From: Salvator merianae
Taxonomy: Eukaryota; Chordata; Lepidosauria; Squamata; Teiidae
Direction of reading: 5' to 3'
Assembly: GCA_003586115.2 (NCBI GenBank)
Contig: QVOM02000053.1
Location: forward strand, 3,276,392-3,340,391
Length of the DNA stretch: 64,000 nucleotides
A program made the position numbers and the translations under genes. Below are positions 49,129-64,000 of the stretch, piece by piece (the first letter of the stretch is position 1; every line of letters begins with the position of its first letter). Below the pieces are notes generated by a model. That model worked only from the letters and a program-made list of their open reading frames with translations. It was not told where the DNA came from and ran no database searches.

Positions 49129-51549
49129 ATCATGTATTACAAAGAACTGGGTTAAAATTGTGCATCCCGTTTTGGAAAAGGCACTTTGCTTTCAAGTGCA
49201 CAGTCACCCTTTGCTACTTGAGAGAAAAAGGAGAGGCCAGGAATTTAACCAACCGGAGCAAGGAATCACCCATGAACTAGAATTAACCTCATTTTCAGAA
49301 TGAAGGGAAACCAGCTTAGCAGCTCCAGCGGCACCTACGGAAGCAAACCGTTTTTGCTGCGGATTCTCCACTTCATCCTATTTTTCCTGGGCAACCACCA
49401 AGTAGCAAGATCACGTCAGGGACGCATTCAGCAACACAGAAGCTAGAGATAGCCAGGCAGCAGTCAACAGCTGGGTACAAGGTTCTCTCGGCTGTGGTTT
49501 TGCCTGTGCGTCCCATTTATACCGCCCCCCCCACGCCCCCCCATGCCATCTGCTTTCTGATGGCTGCGAGCTGTCACAACTGAAGTGGTGACAAAAGCCT
49601 TTTGTGAATGAGCCTCCCTTTAGCGGGTTAGCACCTGTTTTCATCACGTTACAGGCTGGTTGAAAGCCTTCTGAAAACTGGGCTGCGCTGCAGGTCATGG
49701 TGGGTAAGTTCAGGAAAAAAAAGAAAAGAAAGACAAGAGGGGGACAAACCACCCAAGTATTCTGAACTTAGAACTTGAGAGCAGCTGAGCTGTCACAAGA
49801 CGGTCGTGCCAGCGTTCTGAAACCGCAGAGAGCTGCATGTCGCTACTGAAACTGTGCTTGACCTGACATGTGGCACTTCGTTCCAGGACAGGGCTCGCTT
49901 GAAGCCCAGGGCATTCCAAAAATGGCTCTCCTGACGTTTCCTCAGAAGCGGGGAGTTCCCCAAGTCAGGAGGTATCGAAGTCCGAAACGGTTATGTGAAT
50001 CCCTTCAGAAACACATTTCAGATGTCCTGCATGCCCAAAGGTGGGGGCGAGAGAGAGACAGATTGAGAGAGAGAGATCTTTCCTTCAGAGTAATCTTGCA
50101 GTGTAATTATTCTAGATGGCTTTTTATGTATTTATTCCTTTTGATCCGTGATTCTCAAACTGTGTCCCACCAAGATGTTCCTGAACAAATTCTAAAATTC
50201 CACCCCCAATCTCCTGTGTCAGTCTCACTGGGCCTAACACAGAATGCTGATACATCTAAGTTAAAGCTATAACCTATTATCTAAAGTTAAGAAAACTGAA
50301 AAATATCTGTTTTCCTCAACTGCCTAAAAGCAGTACTACTAAGAACTAGTCACGTCTTTCAAAGTATCCTTTCGATTCCTAAACCTTTGGGGATCCTTTT
50401 GTGGTCTTCGCATCACATAGAGACGACAATACAAAGCCTGTGCCATGATTTATCCCAGGCTCTTTCAAAATCAATGTTCCAACTAAATCAGCTGTGCGTG
50501 TTGGATGCTGACCTAGTTTTCATGCATGCATCAGAAGCTGATCATTAATATTTTTGCTAGGCAGGACTTCTGTCTGCAAATCGACATGGGACAGCTGTGG
50601 TTGGGTTTGTCTGCGGGGGGAAGAGAGAGTCCAGAAGCCATATTGAAGTCAAAACAGAAGCAGTTTAGATCTGGATTCATCTCCCTTTGCTCCCAGTTCA
50701 GTAGCATGAGATACCTAAACTATGGCTCACACTGCCCACTGGTGACTATATGGAGTATGGTCACTCATACTGCCACTTAGTTAGGTTACCTGAGAAGATT
50801 CTGCCTCTCTGTGCCCAGAACGAGCATAACGTCTTTTTAAAATGCTCCAGGAATAGAATGGCATGTGCCCCAAACTCCGGGGGGCCCAGCGCAAGATTAG
50901 GCTCCACTGCCGTGTGGCTCTTACAGGCAATGCTTTATTTTGCCCATACAAATTTCCTACATTTGTATGGGAAGAAAATGCCAAGACCGGCATGTGGGAA
51001 CATCTTTGTGATGGGAAAACGCCTGATGCTTGAAGTGGACCACAGCTCTTGGCCTTCATCTTGTACTGCCGACCCTCCATCTTGACCTGTCCGAAAGTCA
51101 CGGTGTCCCCCATGGGAGAGCTCTCAAACGTGCCTGATGGTTTTGTGTTTCTGTGATAGTTGCAGAGGTGGTGGGGAACAACAGACAATAAAGAATTTTA
51201 AAGGAGGATCAGTTTCTGGACACCAAACTGGCCCCAGCTAGCGATGGACTATGGGCAGATGTAGAGCCTTGACATTTGGTTGTACTAGTGGGGTTTCTTC
51301 TCAACTACCAGCGACGGCCCGTCGCTTTAAGGGCGGGTGTTCGGAACCCGCGGGAAGGAGGCAATCGCAGGGCCTCCGGGCCTCCGTACTGTCGCAGTAT
51401 AGCATAAAAAAAGTTTTTAAAAAATTATATCATGTAAAGCAACTATCACACTTAAAAGGGTTTTTATTTAATTATTTCTGGCCTCTGGTTTTGGCCCTAT
51501 CGCAATATAACACCTTTTTTTTAAATTATGGACCAAGTTACACAAAGAG
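49129..51549. other. Intergenic DNA downstream of DUS2
   Basis: No gene recognised. There is a GA-rich run near 50050 and a local GC-rich CpG patch at about 51310-51400 (GACGGCCCGTCGCTTTAAGG). Frames of up to 135 codons look incidental. Confidence 0.5.
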
Positions 51550-52209
51550 CAGTTAAGGAGACCAGATTTTCTTTTTATTGAAAATGACAATCAATTTGAG
51601 GATTCTTAAAAAAAAAAAAAAAAGATTTAGAATGTTATTATTTTGGGCTGTTTAAAAACATACATTCCATAAAATGTAACGGAAAAAGTCTGCCCGTCTC
51701 CCCGCTTAGCTACATATCTGGATTAGAACCTCTGATTTGCAACAGAGCTTGTGCCATTAAAATAAAGGATTTCCGTTTCTCCGTGTTACTTGGTTTGCTG
51801 CCCTTTTTGGTCAGCTGCATCGCTGTGCTCTTCTCGAGGAAGAGCACCGTCGGCAAACTGTAAAGTGTTATGTCTGGCAACAACTGTATTAAAAAAAAAA
51901 AAAAGTGTTTCCAGCTAGAAAATTTCTAAGCTATTTAATCATATACACTTGTCCGCCAGCCCATTCTCTGTAAGAGAGTCAGTATTGTTCCAGTTTTCTT
52001 CTCCAATAAAAATGAAACCTGGATGCTCGTCCCAGATGAAAAGCATCAAACGGAGAACATAAAAAAACCCATTAATCACACATGATGCAACTCCAAGGGC
52101 AGATTCGTATTTTCCAGCCAATGGCGTCCAGCAGAAACAAAGGGGGTGTTGTGCAGGTGAGATGCACCAGCAGCACAGTTGTACAGTCTCCATTCTGTTA
52201 CCATTGCGC
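51550..52209 (-). other. DUS2: DUS2 3' untranslated region (inferred extent)
   Basis: This is noncoding DNA directly after the DUS2 stop. On the minus strand it holds an ATTAAA signal at 51939-51934 followed by a U-rich tract, then AATAAA at 51579-51574. Either could end the mRNA, so the left limit is an inference. Confidence 0.5.
51574..51579 (-). terminator. Candidate polyadenylation signal AATAAA for DUS2
   Basis: This is the first AATAAA on the minus strand after the DUS2 stop codon. An alternative, ATTAAA, lies at 51939-51934. Confidence 0.4.

Positions 52210-64000
<11,791 letters not shown>

Overview
This is vertebrate genomic DNA, most likely from a squamate reptile (lizard, gecko or snake group). 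The basis is interrupted genes with GT-AG introns, a CpG-island promoter, a recognisable BovB (RTE) LINE endonuclease fragment, CR1/L2-type LINE pieces, tRNA-headed SINEs and many short inverted-repeat DNA transposons. I see no bacterial, plasmid, phage or CRISPR features.

Two conserved protein genes are present, both on the minus strand. On the right (about 52.2-62.7 kb) is DUS2, the cytosolic tRNA-dihydrouridine synthase. All 15 coding exons are here: they join in frame with matching splice phases and give a 488-residue protein with the catalytic cysteine at residue 116. One DUS2 intron has a GC-AG rather than GT-AG boundary. On the left (about 2.3-17.5 kb) is the 5' half of NFATC3, a calcineurin-regulated transcription factor. 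Coding exons 1-3 give the first 485 residues, ending inside the Rel-homology domain; the rest lies beyond the left edge. DUS2 followed by NFATC3 on one strand is the order known at human 16q22.1.

From left to right: 1-17.5 kb is NFATC3 exons 3, 2 and 1 with large introns. About 16.5-18.0 kb is the NFATC3 CpG island. About 19.2-19.7 kb is a second GC-richer, promoter-like patch. 20-51.5 kb is a gene-poor interval full of repeats: SINEs, MITE families, a long pyrimidine microsatellite, a BovB fragment and LINE tails. 51.5-62.7 kb is DUS2. 62.7-64 kb is its upstream flank with a LINE fragment and GC-rich DNA at the edge.

No wholly new gene system was identified. The most informative unexplained structure is the set of nonautonomous DNA transposon families in the intergenic interval. 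Several copies show terminal inverted repeats and 7-8 of 8 matching bp target-site duplications (hAT-like), and there is a near-perfect 113 bp palindrome flanked by TAA. The two genes do not act in one pathway; they are neighbours through conserved synteny.
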